Part shown: one piece after another, positions 12,727 through 25,460 of the stretch
Layout of the letters: every line of letters starts with the position of its first letter
Numbering within the stretch: position 1 is the stretch's first letter
Assembly: GCA_009809945.1 (NCBI GenBank)
Contig: WTPW01001659.1
Coordinates: 98,863-162,862 of the forward strand
DNA length: 64,000 nucleotides
Direction of reading: 5' to 3'
DNA from: Gigaspora margarita
Taxonomy: Eukaryota > Glomeromycota > Glomeromycetes > Diversisporales > Gigasporaceae
Position numbers and translations under genes: made by a program
The notes under the pieces: model-generated
Seen by the model: the letters and a program-made list of their open reading frames with translations, nothing else
Database searches by the model: none
What the model was told of the DNA's origin: nothing

Positions 12727-14723
12727 TACCAACACTACGACCTTTTCACTTACTCCCAATAAACTTCAAGGCAACATTACAAACACTATCAACAATACAA
12801 GCAACCTTATACAAAGCAAGAAAATTAGAACACAAACAGCAGAAACACGATACAATTAATTCCTTCATTGAGAACCGATACAAGAACTTTACTAACAATA
12901 CAACAAAAATGATTAATAGTGTATTGGGTAGATATACAGATACAGTGACTTTTGACAATATCATTACCCCAACAGAGATAATAACCCAACCAGACATAAT
13001 TAAAGCCGCAACTCAACAACATTTTAAAAACTGGACCAGATTCAATCCACCGAATAAAGAGAAATAGCAGAAATGGGAACTAAACTATAATCCTCTACCA
13101 GGATTTGACGAAAGTATATACTTAGAAGCCACCCTCGAAATACCTCTCCAAGAAGTTACAGATACAATAACCAATGCTCCAATAAAAAAAGCGACTGGTC
13201 CCTCGACTATCTCAAATGAAATTCTCAAAAAACTCCTCACAGAAGGAATCGAATTTCTGACAAAAATTTTCAACGCATGTCTACACCTAAGAAAATACTG
13301 CAAAAATAGTGCAACAGCCTGGTGTGACCCATTTCAAAAAAGGCACAATACAAAGGAGACCTATCACAAACTAGACCTATCACTTTAATAGACCATACTT
13401 ATAAAATACTAACAAAGATACTAACTGAAAGACTCTCTAAGATTCTCCTTAGACATAATATTCTTGCACCACAAAATAATGTTGCACTTCCCCTTACATC
13501 AACCATGGTTCCCATTCAACAACTTACCATATCATGGAAGATGCACACTCATACAATCGCGAATTTTGGATATTACTCCAAGACATGTCAAAGGCTTATG
13601 ATACAGTCCACATACCCCTACTCAGCCAAGCCCTTAATCGTATATACATACCACCACAACTAAGAGAATTAATAATTGATATATTTACTAATAGAAAGAA
13701 TCAAGTAATCATATCCATCGGTAAAACACAACAATATGAAGTACTTGACGGGATTGACCAGAGTGAAACACTTTCACCCATACTATGGAGGATATATTAC
13801 GACCCCTTATATACCACATCGCATCCCAAATCAAAGGTTACCAAATGTCCACTCAACCTCCTTATCAACTATCTATAAACATACACAATACATTAGTAAT
13901 AGCATTTATGGACGACACAGCATGGATCGCATCAAATAAACAGGAGATAAAAGAAATAATTAAACTAGCTACCTCATTCTATGAAATGGCCAAAATCTGC
14001 GTAAATCCTAATAAATTGATCCTAATTCACAACTCAAAAGATGATAATGACAAATTAATAACTTTTCAAGACCAAACTATAAAAAATATTGACTGAAACA
14101 AACCCTTCCGTTATCTAGAAGCGTGGTTCTCAAGAGGCAAAAATAATACCTGTGTTCACAATAAAATCCTACATGAAGCCAAAGCTACAATCAAAAGACT
14201 CCGCATGGCAAAGATAACAGCCAAACAAGCCATATACATAATCAACTCAGTGATCATAACATGCCTTGCATATAGAGTACAAAGCACCTACCTACTGCCC
14301 TCTAAATTAAAACAACTCAACAGCCAACTAACAGCTATTGTGAGACATAAGGCTCAACTCGCAAGAGAAGTACCAATATCAATACTGCACCACCCCCACA
14401 TATATGGTTTAAAAAAGACATCCCAAGTACAAACTGCCCAACATATTAACATCTTAACAAAATTACTAAATTTACTAGTCTTTGATCAGCAAACATTAAA
14501 AATCAGACTCCAACAACTGCAAATAGTGGCAAATACTAATGAATCAATACTAATACAACAACCTGTCTTTCCGCTTGGGAAGGCATCAACAACTACTGCA
14601 CATATGATACAACAAATTCACAAAGAAAACATTCAATTCGAAAGAATTAACAATTGGTGGCCAATCCCAAGAAAAGAACTGAAAACACCAATAAATTGGA
14701 TACTGTTAGATAATAAACGCTAA
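12727..14723 (+). pseudogene. LINE reverse transcriptase domain
   Basis: Copies LINE RNA into DNA at the nicked target. Visible landmarks are a palm lead-in with ATGPSTISNEILKKL near 13190, RPITLIDHTYKILTKI near 13375, the first catalytic Asp in LLQDMSKAYDTV near 13573, the FMDD catalytic box at about 13906-13917 and the LEAWFSRG equivalent of the thumb lead-in near 14118. Frame changes and single stops occur near 13066, 13310, 13876, 14094 and 14721, so it is inactive. Confidence 0.8.
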
Positions 14724-16712
14724 CACATATTTAAATACTACCTGAACAAGCATAACATCGCATACATAGAACTATTCACAAACTTTGACAATACCAACCT
14801 CCTAGAGTGGACTCCATTCTACCACAACATGCAAAAAATACCCAGAGGGAGGAAGTCCCGATGGTTCGACGAGACGAAACAAATAATACATGACAAAGCC
14901 AATCCCACTCTTATATTAGAAACACCAAATTCTTTTATATAGCAAAGAAAAAACTCAAACTCTTCTAAATGGATCATAACACAAACCATGGAATTTGGGA
15001 AAATATCAAGTATATGTCATAATATAGCAAACATACGTCACCACATCCTGGCCCTGAATATAACTGACTCATACCCTGCACAAACTGTAACTTAAGGGAC
15101 AAAGCAGTCAAATCAAAGAGCTGTTTCATTAGTAGATCTACATCATCTCTATATAGTATAATGGTAGATAGTAACCGATGATGGCACAGACAACTTTCTG
15201 AATTAATACACTTCAAAATGTTAAATAAACACCCACCCAAGACTCAAAGGGATAAGTATGATTTATTAAGCAAATATTATATCATGTGACAGTTCTGCTT
15301 AGCATTTACGAACATAGATAAACTCCTGTGGAACCTCTACTACAACAATCAAAACAAACAATTACAAATCAAAATTCAATTTCAACAAAGTCCCAGCCAA
15401 GCTGGCAACCTCCCCGCATACAATATACAATTCAACTCGCTACCTGGAACTTTCAACTTAAGCAACACCAATTGGCCCTCTAACAACAAACTGATGATAA
15501 CAATACTAATACTAATATGGACCTTGCTCCCAACGAAATCAACAGTAAACATAACAACAAATAAAATAGACATCAAAAATCTAATCATCATATCGCAGCA
15601 ACACCAAGTTACTTGAAAGAACATATACTTAAAGGAGATCTATCACTATACCTATTATGCCTACATTCAAAATTCATATTAAAAGAAATAAAATGGAACC
15701 TTACCTTTGACGAATCACTCTCGATAATGAACACACCAACCAACACCCTAACCACTGAATTCTTACTGCCAAAAATACTCACAAGAGGCTTTACGACCCA
15801 ATTCAATCACCTTGATCAACCTTACTCAACTCGACATCTAATAAAAATTATAGATAAAGCAAAGCTGATAAACAACTGGCTATCCCAAACAAGAATAAAC
15901 AATTGGCATAAAACAAATGACATCAATTGGAAACTAATATACAACAGTCTCAACAACCACAGTAGACCCCTGGCAAGAAAAACAGATCCTAAAGAAGAAA
16001 GAATAAAATCATTCAAAGTGAAATTACTAACATTTGAATTACCCATACTACTAACTCTCCATACCAGAAATCCTAAATGTTACCCTAGCTACAAATGCCC
16101 ACTATGTCATCAAGCAGAAGATGATGCAATTCACTGGCTAATTTGCCCTAAAAATGAAATAAAAATAGAAGATATACTCAATGATACCATGAACAAGACA
16201 GCAAAAAAAGAAGACAGTCCACCTTAAATCAAGAAAATTACATAAGGGGAGTGACAAAAATCAGGTGATTTTTTAGGGGGGAGGGGGTAAAAAAAATTGA
16301 AATTATATATAAGAACCTGACTATATATATATTAAAGAAGAGGGGGGTAGGCCTCTGATAAAAAATAATCAGGTGATTAATGACACGGCCCTAATGAAAT
16401 TCATCGAAACATACACCACCAAGGGAATTCCACTAGCAACAATAACTCTAGACACAACTTTTCCCACCATACAACAATCGAAAGCATTAAAGATCACTCC
16501 AACGTTCCACCACGATATCATAAGAAAAATATATAAGAAAATATGGATCAAGAATCGTATGGCAATAAAAAATACAACATCAAATCTTTCAGGCCCTACC
16601 AGACCACCTCAAGAAACAAAGTCACACATGACTACCAAAAAATTAAACTACAATACATGGACACAAATGTTCATCAATCATAACGCTTCACCTAATCTCA
16701 TCAGTACTATAT
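14724..16712 (+). pseudogene. LINE C-terminal region with zinc knuckle
   Basis: Broken reading frames continue the LINE polyprotein. The open stretch 15613-16227 ends in CPLCHQAEDDAIHWLICP (about 16097-16150), a Cys-Cys-His-Cys arrangement typical of the end of such LINEs. Text near 15460-15600 could be a degraded RNase H-like segment, but its acidic residues are not clear. A small insertion at about 16260-16378 separates this from the last stretch (16373-16714). Confidence 0.6.
16260..16378. mobile_element. Small G-rich insertion flanked by ATCAGGTGATT
   Basis: An 11-bp direct repeat ATCAGGTGATT occurs at about 16261 and 16368, bracketing a segment with AGGGGGGAGGGGG near the left and AGAGGGGGGTAGG near the right. 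It breaks the LINE frame. The class is unknown. Confidence 0.4.
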
Positions 16713-16868
16713 AATCAGGATGTCTTTAACCGATCTGGTAAAGATTAGGTCTAAAGTAAATTAGCTTTATCCTTTCTTCCCCTTCATATGAAATGTATCT
16801 AGCAATGAGTTGTAATTTATATATTTTCATTAATAAATGGAACAGAGGAAAGACCTCTCTTTTAAAAA

Positions 16869-17096
16869 NNNNNNNNNNNNNNNNNNNNNNNNNNNNNNNN
16901 NNNNNNNNNNNNNNNNNNNNNNNNNNNNNNNNNNNNNNNNNNNNNNNNNNNNNNNNNNNNNNNNNNNNNNNNNNNNNNNNNNNNNNNNNNNNNNNNNNNN
17001 NNNNNNNNNNNNNNNNNNNNNNNNNNNNNNNNNNNNNNNNNNNNNNNNNNNNNNNNNNNNNNNNNNNNNNNNNNNNNNNNNNNNNNNNNNNNNNNN
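16869..17096. other. Assembly gap (228 N)
   Basis: A run of N immediately after the LINE 3' UTR and before its A-rich tail. The gap probably reflects a longer low-complexity tail. Open frames called across it are meaningless. Confidence 0.99.
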
Positions 17097-17176
17097 AAAA
17101 AAAAATAAAAAAATAAAAAAAAAAATAAAAAAAAAATAAAAAAATAAAAAAAAAAAATAAAAAAATAAAAAAAAAG
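17097..17176 (+). repeat. A-rich (A6-8 T)n tail of the LINE
   Basis: Tandem AAAAAAT-like units directly followed by the right target-site duplication, as expected for a target-primed insertion. Confidence 0.85.
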
Positions 17177-17192
17177 ATAATGAACTACGGAT

Positions 17193-17759
17193 GTACTAAA
17201 TCTTTAATTATTTCAATTTAATGTTATTCATTATAACGAAGTTTATTTTATTAGTCTTCTCTGTCAGTCAATCGGACACTTCCGGGAGGTAAAGCCTTCT
17301 TCGGATAATTTCGAGTAAATGTGGCGACATAAAAATGAGCAATAAGAAAAAATTAATGTTATATGTACTGATTTATTTACATTATGAAAGAAAATAATGA
17401 TATTCATATGCTTCATCAATCGTCATCGGTCTCATTATTCGTAATGGGTTTAGCCATTCGTCAATTCGTCATTCAGAAATTGTATGACGTCATTCGTCAA
17501 GTATCATTAATAGTATTAATAGATTGCTTTCAGATTTTTCGAATAAAAAAAAAAGGAAAATTTGCATGCAGAAGAATAAAGAAATTACATGTATAAAATT
17601 TAAGAAAATAATGTTGTAAAAAATACAGTGTTGTAATTATAAAAATAGAATAAAATTTATTGTCATTGAGAGCAGCAAATGATGATTTAATTCTCCTGGA
17701 AATTATTATTAGGGACTAAAAAACCAACGATCATCAAAAACAAAAAAGATGCACAAGAT
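17193..17759. other. Flank between LINE and copy 2
   Basis: Holds the right half of the split inverted-repeat element (about 17420-17520), then text matching the usual 3' flank of the BTB-TLDc units (TTTGCATGCAGAAGAATAAAG near 17560). No gene seen. Confidence 0.4.
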
Positions 17760-19334
17760 CTAATTGAACGTTTTCTTTAATGCTAATTCCTCTGTAACGT
17801 TGCTAACTACTTGAAAAACTTCATAATCTAGGGCTGTTAATGAATCTACCTTTGCAATTTTAGGGTAACTTTTTGTTTTAAGTTTCCCCTTCTCCGAAAA
17901 TTGGACCGTAATTATCACTACAAGAATAGCATAATTACTTTTAACCATGATTAATATGTGATACTGTTGCATGTTTGAGATCACATCTTTATCATTCCAA
18001 TCAAGTGGATTGTAACCACCAAAAAGATAACTTGAGTTTTGATCTTTTACAACACCAATTGTTGCCCCTTTGTTATCCCATTTTCGATGAAAAGCTCGTG
18101 AAGAAAAGCCATCTAGACTACTTCGAAAAAGAAGAATAAATTTATAATGAAATCCTTTCGAAGTCTTATCATCTATAGTTTTTTTATCTATCCATTTCGT
18201 TAATAATAATGCAATATCCTTGTTAATTAATACAGAGTCAATTTTGAAGTTGCCCCATCTAATGAGAAATGGGTTGTATGACAGTTTGGTATCTGAATCT
18301 AAAAAACAAGTTAATACAGTATATCCTCAATTAAATGTTCTGAAAGAAGGTGCTTATATTTCCATACTTTAGGCATGAACTCCTTGTGATCCATCTGATA
18401 AAATTTAATGAGTTCAATTAATTCATGTAATTTCTTGTTTAATACTTTAATGTCTTCATTCTTAGTGTTTTCACACGTTATGTTTGGTTCAGCGGATCGA
18501 GGGAAAAAATCCATTTTCTTTTTAATCCTACGTTTTCGTTTACTCTGAGAATTTCTGGAGTCAGATTTTTTTTTAATGATGAATTGTTTATTAAGAGGTA
18601 ACGAAAAATTTTTATTATTTTCAAACGTTGTATATTGAGCGATTTACCATTAAACCAGTTTTTTCCAGATATCACATTCTTTCATATCGAAGTTATCACA
18701 TTTAAGAATTAATTTCAGTGCATCTTCCTCCAATGAAAGAACTCTTCTGAATCAAACAGTAATTTAGGCTTTTCGCAAATGGTTTCCAAATAAGTTTCAT
18801 TAAGTTCATTGAATTGTTTATTATAAGTAATAAAATGAACCATTTTAATGGGACTTTGTTGTAAGAATTTACAACTATTTTTGATTAAAAATTCTTGAAC
18901 AAAGTCAGTAAGTTTTTGAATTAAAAATCCATCTGCGGCAACTAGAAGCTCTAGGATTATTTCATCTTTTTGGCTATTTAAATCCACTATTCCACAATAC
19001 AAAAATCTATTTGAATATGTATAAAATATGGAATTAAAATTCTTAATGGTTGTTATAAAATTTTAATATTATATACTTAGTTAAGAATAATATTAAAAGT
19101 TAATGCATTTATATTAGGTTTGGATAAATCGAAATAACCATCTTTTCTTTTAACCCATTCATCAGATATTGCCCTACGAAAATAAGATGATCTAGTGCAA
19201 AGAATTACAGAATGTGCATGAATTGATGCAACATTTGGTTCTTTCCCAACGTTAATAATTGTGTCATAACGTTCTTTGGTCTCATATAGGTTTTTAAAAT
19301 CTTCAACTAGGTCTTCAGAAAATGTTTTTGCCAT
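17760..19334 (-). pseudogene. BTB-BACK-TLDc gene, copy 2, broken
   Basis: The first exon (ATG at 19334) still encodes a full BTB N-terminal half, but the splice donor after NIIL has changed from AA|GTAAGT to AACTAAGT, so the conserved intron cannot be spliced at the usual place. Exon 2 is split into short frames (18715-19002, 18478-18675, 18311-18514, 17760-17984) by several indels. The TLDc segment equivalent to GPWFGEGPDL is deleted near 17890-17940. Neighbours are the LINE on the 3' side and a plus-strand relict exon upstream. Confidence 0.85.
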
Positions 19335-19609
19335 CATGTTATCGTATATCAGATATATTATACTGTATTATAATAACGAATTAGAAATTCAAAGCCAAGA
19401 TTTTATGAAGATATTATTGATTGTGTATCCTCGTGTGCCACAACGAATTAGAAATTAAAAGCCAGGAATTTATGAAGATATTATTGATTGTGTATTTTCG
19501 CGAGCCATCACATTCCTATTTTGCCCAAAGGAAATCGATCCAATCCCAATTTGAGATCATTAAGTTCGGATCTTTCCTAAAATCCAGTCTTAAAAGTCCA
19601 TACTTTTTT

Positions 19610-19802
19610 AATGCTGGTATATTCAATAAAAGTAGTATTGTACATTATCCGTTATTGGTAAATTCTACGCAGCAGTTTTATATGATGAAAACCATTTAGA
19701 TTTTGACATAATAGTTATCGTTTTATTTGAACATTACAACAAAGATGTTCCGTATTCATTTAATAGTAAAGAAATTAAAGAACATGGGGAAGGTGGAAAT
19801 AT
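19610..19802 (+). pseudogene. Relict plus-strand exon, unit 2 copy
   Basis: The frame containing YAAVLYDENHLDFD and, after a deletion, LFEHYNKDVPYSF and KEIKEHGEGG is coding-like. The same segment lies upstream of copies 3-7. I do not recognise the family. It is truncated at the right by the element at 19806. Confidence 0.45.
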
Positions 19803-19805
19803 TAT

Positions 19806-20824
19806 CGGGCCTAGGGTGCAGGACGGGTCGCGCTTTACTGAGCTGAAAAATATTTTTAGCCCGAGCCCGGCCCGAAAATAATAAAAGCCCGGTGTCGTGG
19901 GCCCGGGCCGAGCCAGCATATAGGGCTTTCATTCTGATTGGCTAGTTTTCGTAGATCTTTTTGTGAGGTTTCAAAAACTGATTGGCTAATAGAAAACGAC
20001 TTCGAAATAATAAAAATTATTTAAATAAAAAGATATATTTAGATTATAATATTAATTTATAATAATAATTTTAACATATTGATTCTGGCAGTCATCATCA
20101 AGTGCTTATCTGGTTAAATTTAATAAAAATCAAGGTCTTCAAGCTTAACAATTTCTCAAATACGTATATAGATAATCTTTATTGTCAAAATTACTTACTA
20201 ATTAGTACACAGTTTAATAACAAGATAAATAATGAATAACAAAAATGAATTAAAGGAAAACCAACTATCAATAAGTGTAATACATGTTCACGGATAGGAT
20301 AGACGATATAAAAAAAATCAAACTTTAACTACAGAACTTAGCATGTAATCGTACATTTCCTATGAAAATACTCTATATATAATACATTGTAGCTTTTAAA
20401 AACTTAGTTAAATAATCCTATATTCGGAAAAATGAAAAAAAAAACTAACTATAAGAATCATTGTTTGAATGCTGTTTTCATGTTTAAAAAAAAACGTAAT
20501 ACTTAGTAGCCAAAGTACAAATTACCTTGCCGATTATTGAATTACTTAAAACCTATAAGGCATAAGGTGCACCCCGTTGCTAACTTCTGAATTACTTCTT
20601 TGTTCTTTGAATTATTTTTACTATATATAATACGAAGAGTGTAATTTCTAAATTTGTATTTGGTTTCTACAATTCGTTTTCATGGTATACAATTCGCTTA
20701 AAGTCAGATGATGCACGCAGTGTTATATATGACGATACATTTAGTGATTGGCCAATCAGAATTAAAGCCCTCTATGCTGGCCGGGCCTATATAAAACTAG
20801 GCCCGGCCCGGCCCTGACCCGTTA
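19806..20824. mobile_element. GC-rich-ended inverted-repeat element, about 1 kb
   Basis: The left end (CGGGCCTAGGG ... GCCCGGGCCGAGCCAGCATA) and right end (TATGCTGGCCGGGCC ... CCCGGCCCTGACCC) are imperfect inverted repeats over about 120 bases, against an AT-rich interior. The inner ends also pair (GCTTTCATTCTGATTGGC / GCCAATCAGAATTAAAGC). No transposase frame. Target duplication not resolved. Related GC-rich text occurs at 62603-62760. Confidence 0.7.
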
Positions 20825-20995
20825 ACATACAGCTATTATCATAATTCCTGGGACACATGTAAAAATTGGCCGAACGATCTTCGGCCGATTCGGTTATGTC
20901 TGTGTTTTTATAAGACTAGCAATGCCAGTCTAAAAAATTTCGCACATTATGTGGTCCCATTAAAAAAATTTTCACTAAGAAAAAAACTTTTCATT

Positions 20996-21012
20996 ATTAG
21001 GTTAGGGTTAGG
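20996..21012 (+). repeat. Interstitial telomere-like motif
   Basis: TTAGGTTAGGGTTAGG, within an AT-rich segment that follows another relict inverted-repeat end (near 20830). Third-order similarity to the element cores at 38671 and 59510. Confidence 0.6.
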
Positions 21013-23109
21013 CTGTTTCTAGTAAGTTGGATTAGAAGGCTATATTATACCAAAATTTTGCAAGAAAAACTTTTTACATATGGGCTGATTTGGCTCCGAT
21101 CACTATGTAAATTTTGTGGTGATCGCGAACTAAAAATCAATCTCATGACCAGATGATCAAATTGCGCCAATCAAATAAATTTATTTTGGGATTATTACGA
21201 ATTTGTCCTACACTAAAAATCAATATCACGATAAGATGATTTCTAAACCAATCATAAACAATTATCTCTCTTGAATCTACTCGCAATCGCGGTTTGTAGA
21301 TGGGTTGTAAATGGGTTTTTGTTGAAATGAGTAGAAATGAGTAGAAATAGGTAAAAATGAGCGAAAGGTATTGAAACTAAAAATATTAGCTTTTAAATAA
21401 GATTTTATATCAGGCTTTCTGTCTTTTGTATAAATATATATATTTTTTTAGCACCTTCGTATTTGCAAACCTCTTTTTTTAAATTTTAGGCTATCGTGCT
21501 AAATATATAAATACATAGAAGAACGAGAAACAAAAATTTTGAAATATTTATTACTGAACAAATATTTTTTAAAAGTACAAGTGTAAAGTGAAATACTCTT
21601 TGTGAAAATATTGTAAAAATATTACGAAACCAATTTCGAAAATAATAGCGTTCAATATTCATTTTCTAAGAGACTTGTCATATGTTTTTTAAATTAGACT
21701 TACTATGTTATTTTTAATAAATTTATTATATTTCTTATCTAGAAGAATTATATATTAAAATGCTTAAAAATTATCCTTCGTTTGATAAATTTGTGTGCAA
21801 TTTATATTATATATATTTACAGTATTAACGCCATAATGTTTCTAAACCAAATGATCACATCATGTGATATAATCAAATTGGAGCCGAATCAACCTCTAAC
21901 CAGAGATATGCATATCGATATATGGTTTTATAGTACAGTAATATTTATGTTAGTCGCCTGATCTTAAATTATATATCAATTTATCGATTGTTTTTTTGAA
22001 TCTATTATTCCTGAAAACACAGAACAACATTTAAAATGTCAGTCTAAAAAATTTCGCTAGCCAATCAGATTTCGAGATCAAGTGTAACGTGAAAAAAGTT
22101 CAATAATTGCCCATAACGGTTGGAGAGGGCCAGTAGACTGGTTTGGAGCCGGTTTTAAAAATTCGAGTTTATCACATCAAACTTCGAGTTTATCACTAAT
22201 TTATCTAATTAAATTTTGATAATTCTAAGATATCCAAAATTTATGTGATAAACTCGAATTTTTACAACCGGCTCCAACCTCTTTCTCTGGGTTGAATACA
22301 GAAATATGATACTTTCAAAGCATCTTCGCGTTGAAAAAATTTAGAAGGTTTATCAGTTCTAAAAATTACCAAATACTTAGGTGTTAGCAAGTCTCCTATA
22401 AGTCTGGTTTTTCAAACACTTTCGAAAATATGGATGTTGAAAAACTTCTGTCGCTTTTTGGACAACCATGAATGATATAAAAACATCTTCATAAAAAATT
22501 GGTATCGACAAAATTTTATTGTGTAAATCGAAATCAATACTTTAAAATGTCAAATTATACAACAATTTGAGGACTACTTGGATATGCACATAAACAAGTA
22601 ATATTTTACATATGCACAGTATCTTTTTTAATACGGCACCTATTCGTGTAATAAGTTTGTTATAAAAATCTAAAGCCTTTTTTTATAAGGTTTATTGGTT
22701 GACAAGAGCAGTCTTTGCTATAAATTTTCAACAAACCAAGCATCTCAACCATGTTGGACAAGCATTTGAACGAAAAATTTAAAAATGTTGACATAATTGT
22801 TATAACGATCGTAAAATAATCGTTATTTATACAAAAATAGTTTTTATTTTTTATTATTTTTATTATTTTTAATATAAATATCATGTCAAAATCAATAACT
22901 TAACTGGATCAGTTGAAAAATCATTCAGCAATTTTATAGATGCCCCAAGAATTATGATAATAGCTGTAACGAACTAAAAACATTAAGCACTTTGGTCAGG
23001 AATTTGTGAAATGAAAATTCAAGAAATTTAGAACAGGAGAATATGTTGAATAGCATACGAATTTAATTTTGCTTTATTTGCGTTAATTCAGTTGGGTATG
23101 AAGATTTTG
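21013..23109. other. Long gene-free interval
   Basis: AT-rich. Apart from the inverted-repeat element at 22140-22279 I see only scattered short palindromes and no protein-coding signal. The minus-strand open frame at 22660-22884 is low-complexity. Confidence 0.5.
22140..22279. mobile_element. Small inverted-repeat element (GGTTTGGAGCCGG type)
   Basis: GGTTTGGAGCCGGTTTTAAA / TACAACCGGCTCCAACC ends followed by inner pairing AATTCGAGTTTATCACA / TGTGATAAACTCGAATT. The same terminal text begins the hAT-like element at 48553. Target duplication not clear here. Confidence 0.65.
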
Positions 23110-24426
23110 TCAGCTGTTTAAGTAAGTATTTAATTTTGTGAATATTTCATTCTTTCTATCCCAATTCAGTGGGTTGTAACCACCAATAAGAAGGTCAGAA
23201 TTTTGAGCTTTTGCAATAGTAAATGTTGCCCCTTTGTTATCACATTTTTGATGAAAAGCTTGTGAAGAAAGACCGTCTATACTACTTCGAAAAAGAAGAT
23301 TAAATTTGTAATGAAATCCTTTCGAAGTCTTATCATCTATAGTTTTTTTATCTATACATTTCGTTAATAATAGAGCAATATCCTTGTTAATTAATGCAGA
23401 GTCAATTTTAAAGTTGCCCCATCTGATGAGAAATGGGTTGTATGACGGTTTGGTATCTGAATCTAAAAAACAAGTTAATATATCCTCAATTAAATGTTCT
23501 GAAAGAAGGTGCCTATATTTCCATACTTCAGGCATGAACTCCTTGTGATCCATCTGATAAAATCTAATGAGTTCAATTAATTCAGGTAATGTCTTGTTTA
23601 ATACATTAATGATTTCATTCTTAGTGTTTTCGTTTACACGGAGAATTTCTGGAACCAGATTTGTTATAAATAATGAATTGTTTATTAGGAGGGAATGGAA
23701 AATTTTATTATTTTCAGACGTTACATGTTGAGCAGTTCCCCATTCAACCAGCTTTTTCCAAATATCACATTCTTTCATATCGAGATTATCGCATTTAAGA
23801 ATTAATTTTAGTGCATCTTCCTTTAATGAAAGGAACTCCTCTAAATCAAACAGTAATTTAGGTTGTTCACAAATGGTCTCCAAATAAATTTCATTAAGCT
23901 CATTGAATTGTTTATTATCAGTAATAATATGAGCCATTTAATAGGACTTTGTTGTAAGAATTTACAACTATTTTCGATTAAAAATTCTTGAATAAAGTCA
24001 GTAAGTTTTTGAATTAAAAGTTCATCTGCGGCAACTAGAAGCTCTAGGATTATTTCATTTTTTTGGCTACTCAAATCAACAATTCCACAATACAAAAATC
24101 TATTTAAATATGTGTAAAATATGGAGTTAGAATCTTAAATGGTTATTATAAAATTTTAATATTATATACTTACTTAAGAATAATATTGAAAGTTAAAGCA
24201 CTTATATTAGGTTTGGATAAAACAAAATAACCATCTTTTCTTTTAGCCCATTCGTCAGATAATGCCCTACGGAAGTAAGATGATCTAGTGCAAAGAATTA
24301 CAGAATGTGCATGAATTGATTCAACATTTGGTTGTTTTCCAACTGTAATAATTGTGTCATAACGTTCTTTGGTCTCATATAGGTTTTTAAAATCTTCAAC
24401 TAGGTCTTCAGAAATGTTTTGGCCAT
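23110..24426 (-). pseudogene. BTB-BACK-TLDc gene, copy 3, broken and 3'-truncated
   Basis: A one-base deletion right after the start (ATGGCCAAAACATTTCTG, where the intact copies have one more T) shifts the BTB frame. A second one-base deletion near 23938 separates the exon-2 frames 23841-24095 and 23110-23937. The TLDc domain stops after the GGYNPLNWD equivalent and runs into unrelated sequence, so the last third is lost. The exon 1 / intron / exon 2 layout is otherwise as in the intact copies. Confidence 0.85.
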
Positions 24427-24726
24427 TATACTATCTTCTAAATTCGTATATTCAATATTGTATATTACGACAATAAATTAAACAAATTAAAAGTCAGGGT
24501 TTTATGAAGACATTGTTTACATATTTAGTTATATCTAGATTAATTTTGTTATTTTGTGTATCCGAGCCGCCATATTTCTGTATTGCCCAAAGTTCTCGTG
24601 ATACAATGTATGTGGAGGATCTGATCATCTTCTTAAGGTTAAAATATTTAGATTATCCGGCAGTATACTATGATAACGCTTGCTTAAGCCACATAATAAT
24701 CCGGTCGTAAAAAGTCCATACTTTTT

Positions 24727-24935
24727 TAATGCTGGTTATCCGCTATCGGTAAATTCTACGCAGCAATTTTATATGATAAAAAACATTTAGATTTTGATGT
24801 AGGTTTTGATCTTTGCTTATAAATTTGTTCCATTAGCTTCATCAACAATTATCGGTGTATTTAAACATTACAGCAAAGACATTTCGTATTCATTTAATAG
24901 AAAAGAAATTAAAAATCATGATGAAGATTGAAATT
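24727..24935 (+). pseudogene. Relict plus-strand exon, unit 3 copy
   Basis: A frame reading IGKFYAA.LYDKKHLDFD, then FVPLASSTIIGVFKHYSKD and SYSFNRKEIK, interrupted by one extra T near 24815. It is the clearest version of the segment shared by units 2-7. Family not recognised. Confidence 0.5.
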
Positions 24936-25460
24936 TTGGTTTGCTTCATTAAAAGAACTTCTAATAATTGAATTATGTTATTAAAGGCTGGAGATGCGAT
25001 TAGAGAGATTAAATAATGAAGTTTAATTTAGTTTTTTGAATTCAAAGTTCTGATCATGAAAATGAAGATCGCGGGAGCGACACTTCGCATCGTATTAATC
25101 AACCACTATTAAATTTTATCCAATAAATTCAAGTACTATGAATTACAATGATAAAATTATAAATGTTAGCATATAGAATTGAAAGGTTCTCTTTCGTTTA
25201 TTCATAACCTTTAGTCTATAGCATTGTTAATAATCTAATTCAAGGAACTGTTATGTTTTTTTCATAATATTTAAAAAAAAATTGCGATTTTTAAAGATTT
25301 AGCAGTCCGAAATTTGATAATTCATCAAGTTCTCTATTAAATATGTGTAATAATGAGAAAACACTGACTTTAAAAGTTTGAGTAATCCGGAACCACGCAA
25401 AGGTTCAGGTCTTTACTAACAGCAAAAAAACTGAAACTGCTATTAGACCAATTAATACAA

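Noticed and set aside
16793-17139. Open frames across the N run
   Set aside because: They exist only because unknown bases cannot show stop codons.
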